A stretch of DNA of 8,927 nucleotides from Bacteroidales bacterium UBA1179. Its GTDB lineage: Bacteria; Bacteroidota; Bacteroidia; Bacteroidales; Bacteroidaceae. Positions 6,954 through 8,927 of the stretch are shown one piece after another. The notes beneath the pieces are model-generated. The model made no database searches and was not told where the DNA came from. It saw only the letters and a list, made by a program, of their open reading frames with translations. Both the position numbers and the translations under genes were made by a program. Each line of letters starts with the position of its first letter. Positions within the stretch are counted from its first letter, which is position 1. The stretch covers positions 1 to 8,927 of the forward strand of contig DBYT01000110.1 in NCBI GenBank assembly GCA_002309915.1, in the 5' to 3' direction.

Positions 6954-7756
6954 TGAGGTCTTTGCGCTACATATTACCCGTTTTGATCGCCGCATTGCTT
7001 CTGGGTGGCTGCCGCTCGCAGTCGGCACTCAGGAAACAGAAGGCAAAAGAGGAACAGGAGAGCGCACGTATCATCCATACCCTTCTGGAGGCTCCCCCTG
7101 TACAGGAACTAACGGCAAGCCTGTCTCTTAACCTGTCAGGTACCAAGGTGAGCGGCCAGTTGAGGATGCGCCGTGGCCGCAGCATCCAGATAAGCGCCAG
7201 CATGCTGGGTCTGGTTGAGGTGGCACGTATTGAGTTCCTGCCCGATATGGTCATTGTAATGGACAAGTTCCACAACCTGTACTCCGTCTGCCACTATGCT
7301 GACATCCCGTACCGCAATGAGCTGGGACTTGATTTTGAAGTGGTGCAGGCATTCCTTTGGAACCGCATCTTTGCTCCCGGAAGTGCCAATCCGGCCAATG
7401 CCGCCACGCGCCTGCGCCTGGACAGGACCGATGAACAGGGCAGATCCTATATCAGAGATATAGAGTACGGATATGAGTTCGTGGCAAACGCCGACGGACG
7501 ACTGGAATCACTGAACAGATCCGGAAGCGGATACATATTCCATATGGATTATTCTGATTTCACCGCTCTTTCCGGCAAGTGGAAGTATCCGTTGGGACTT
7601 AACTTTCAGGTTAAAGTATCCAATACCGACGTGAACGTACAAGCCAGGATGTCATCGGTCTCGACAGACAACAAGACCTGGCCCGACCGTACCCAGGTGA
7701 CACGCCGTATGAAACAGGTGTCACTTGACGAACTTCTGGATAACCTTGACTTATGA
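6950..7756 (+). CDS. DUF4292 family lipoprotein
   Basis: A predicted 268-residue lipoprotein. The signal peptide MMRSLRYILPVLIAALLLGGC has lipobox LGGC with Cys21. The mature part matches my memory of the Bacteroidota DUF4292 family: VSGQLRMRRGRSIQISASMLGLVEVARIEFLPD, then a DKFHNLYSVCHYADIPY stretch, a LDFEVVQAFLWNRIF helix, and a beta-rich C-terminal half. This pattern of amphipathic strands after a lipid anchor resembles LolB/LppX-type lipid-binding folds, but that is inference and the biochemical function is unknown. The start at 6950 overlaps the preceding stop as ATGA; a second ATG at 6953 would remove one residue and is equally possible. Its own stop overlaps the next start in the same way, so translation is probably coupled along the cluster. 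No signs of disruption. Confidence 0.9.
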   Translation: MMRSLRYILPVLIAALLLGGCRSQSALRKQKAKEEQESARIIHTLLEAPPVQELTASLSLNLSGTKVSGQLRMRRGRSIQISASMLGLVEVARIEFLPDMVIVMDKFHNLYSVCHYADIPYRNELGLDFEVVQAFLWNRIFAPGSANPANAATRLRLDRTDEQGRSYIRDIEYGYEFVANADGRLESLNRSGSGYIFHMDYSDFTALSGKWKYPLGLNFQVKVSNTDVNVQARMSSVSTDNKTWPDRTQVTRRMKQVSLDELLDNLDL

Positions 7757-8927
7757 TTAGAAGATATATCATATTGCTGTTTCTGCTCTCTGCCCCCCTG
7801 CTTATGTGGGGACAGACCAATTCCGTGATTGAGAAGATGCGCAAGGAACGCGCCGAGATGGAGGAGCAGATAGCCCGTCAGGAGAAGATACTTACCAGTA
7901 CTGAATCAAACATCACCAGCCAGGTAAGCAACCTCAATATCATAACCGCCAAACTCAAGGAACGTACCAAACTGCTGGACAAGACCCGCAGTGAGATCCG
8001 CTCGCTGGACCGTGAGACCACCCGTCTGGAGAAAGAGATCAAGCAGCTTGAAAAGGAGCATGAGCAGTGCAAGGAGCGTTATGCCGAGGCCTGCCGTTTC
8101 TACCAGCACCAGAACTCCAGTTTCAACCCCCTTACATTCATACTGGCCACTGAGTCATTCCGTGAGATGAGCCGTCGTGCACGTTACGTGAGCGAATACT
8201 CCAATTCACTGCAGGAAATGGCCGATGAAATCACTCAGAAAGTGGATACACTTGAGAACCGCAAGGCCCAGATAGAACTGGTAAGGAAGGAGAAAGACGA
8301 ACTCCGTAAGGTACAGCAAAAGAATGAGGAGGAGGCCCGCAAGGAGGAGAAACAGCAGAAAACTCTGGTCAACCAGCTCAAGAACAAGCGTACCAACCTC
8401 AAGAAAGAGATAGCCGCCCAGCAGAAGAAGATGGATGCCCTCTCCAAGGAGATTGACCGTCAGATACAACTGGCCCTCAAGGAAGAGAAGGCCAAAACTC
8501 CGGACAAGGTCAAGTCACCCGAGGATATAAAACTGTCGGGAACATTTGAGAGCAACAAGGGACGCCTGCCCATGCCTATCACAGGTGCTTACCTGGTAGT
8601 GGGCGAGTACGGAGTGCAGAACGTAGCCGGAATGAAGGATGTAAAGCAGAACAATCTGGGTCTGGACATACAAGGCAATGACGGAGCACAGGCCAGGGCT
8701 GTCTTTGACGGCACCGTATCATCAATCTTCCAGCAGGGAAAGGGCCAGATAGGAGTGCTTATCCGTCACGGTTCATACATATCAGTTTACTGCAACCTGA
8801 GTGAGACCAGACTCAAGAAAGGAGACAAGGTCAAGACCGGTGATATAGTGGGTAATATCCAGACATCCGAGAACGGAACTCCCATACTCCACTTCCAGCT
8901 TCACAAAGAGAGCACAAGACTCAATCC
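7753..8927 (+). CDS. EnvC-like murein hydrolase activator: coiled coil plus degenerate LytM/M23 domain (3' end cut by window)
   Basis: The frame is open to the last base; 391 full codons are present and probably only about ten residues are missing, because LNP usually lies at the end of the domain. Residues 1-20 (MIRRYIILLFLLSAPLLMWG) form a signal peptide with likely cleavage before QTN. Residues 22-256 are a long, charged coiled coil rich in Glu, Lys and Gln, broken near 116-140 (YQHQNSSFNPLTFILATESF). Residues 266-391 are a LytM/M23 fold: VFDGTVSSIFQQGKGQIGVLIRHGSYISVYCNLS, KKGDKVKTGDIVG and ILHFQL. The first zinc His of the HxxxD motif is Asn301 (Asp305 is kept), and the first His of HxH is Ile378 (His380 is kept), so endopeptidase activity is unlikely. 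The architecture matches EnvC/NlpD-type activators of N-acetylmuramoyl-L-alanine amidases in cell separation. Many databases would label it peptidase M23. The start is fixed by the ATGA overlap and signal peptide. Confidence 0.92.
   Translation, partial: MIRRYIILLFLLSAPLLMWGQTNSVIEKMRKERAEMEEQIARQEKILTSTESNITSQVSNLNIITAKLKERTKLLDKTRSEIRSLDRETTRLEKEIKQLEKEHEQCKERYAEACRFYQHQNSSFNPLTFILATESFREMSRRARYVSEYSNSLQEMADEITQKVDTLENRKAQIELVRKEKDELRKVQQKNEEEARKEEKQQKTLVNQLKNKRTNLKKEIAAQQKKMDALSKEIDRQIQLALKEEKAKTPDKVKSPEDIKLSGTFESNKGRLPMPITGAYLVVGEYGVQNVAGMKDVKQNNLGLDIQGNDGAQARAVFDGTVSSIFQQGKGQIGVLIRHGSYISVYCNLSETRLKKGDKVKTGDIVGNIQTSENGTPILHFQLHKESTRLN

Noticed and set aside
7611..8469. Several minus-strand open frames rich in Leu, Ser and Phe opposite the EnvC-like gene
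   Set aside because: Their hydrophobic look comes from reverse-reading Glu/Lys/Gln-rich coiled-coil codons; they overlap a continuous real gene and have no start context.
1..8927. Mobile element, CRISPR, tRNA or defence island
   Set aside because: Read on both strands, no terminal repeats, transposase motifs, spaced direct repeats, cloverleaf sequences or defence domains were visible; all coding space is taken by housekeeping and envelope genes.

Overview
This window is ordinary chromosomal housekeeping DNA from a member of the Bacteroidota, most likely order Bacteroidales. The evidence is the close match of the RpoC remnant to Bacteroidales beta' subunits, promoter-like TAnnTTTG boxes in the two intergenic gaps, start codons without Shine-Dalgarno sequences, and the gene order dut - TPR lipoprotein - DUF4292 lipoprotein - EnvC-like protein, which I recall from Bacteroides-type genomes. 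Base composition is moderate, roughly half GC by eye. The genus cannot be fixed from the sequence alone.

Layout. Positions 1-3165 are the 3' three quarters of rpoC, running in from the left edge, and close with a very strong intrinsic terminator (3180-3227). A separate promoter-like element then precedes a small secreted protein with one carboxypeptidase-regulatory-like domain (3311-3718). This gene is convergent with dgt, a dGTP triphosphohydrolase on the minus strand (3719-5056); the two stop codons touch with no base between them. A 108-bp divergent region (5057-5164) holds candidate promoters for both directions and a 9-bp inverted repeat, and separates dgt from dut (5165-5596).

dut begins a tight plus-strand gene cluster: dut, a TPR lipoprotein (5607-6953), a DUF4292 lipoprotein (6950-7756) and a coiled-coil LytM/M23 protein of EnvC type (7753 to the right edge). 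The last three are joined by ATGA stop/start overlaps, so they are probably cotranscribed and translationally coupled.

How the genes relate. dgt and dut both act on the deoxynucleotide pool: Dgt hydrolyses dGTP to deoxyguanosine and triphosphate, and Dut converts dUTP to dUMP and pyrophosphate. The three genes after dut all encode exported envelope proteins: two lipoproteins with clear lipoboxes and one periplasmic factor whose LytM active site is degenerate, which suggests an activator of cell-wall amidases rather than an enzyme. I see no mobile element, CRISPR array, tRNA, rRNA or defence system. No stretch longer than 300 bases lacks a gene. The observations most worth following are the dgt/dut inverted repeat, the dut-led envelope operon and the degenerate EnvC-like active site.
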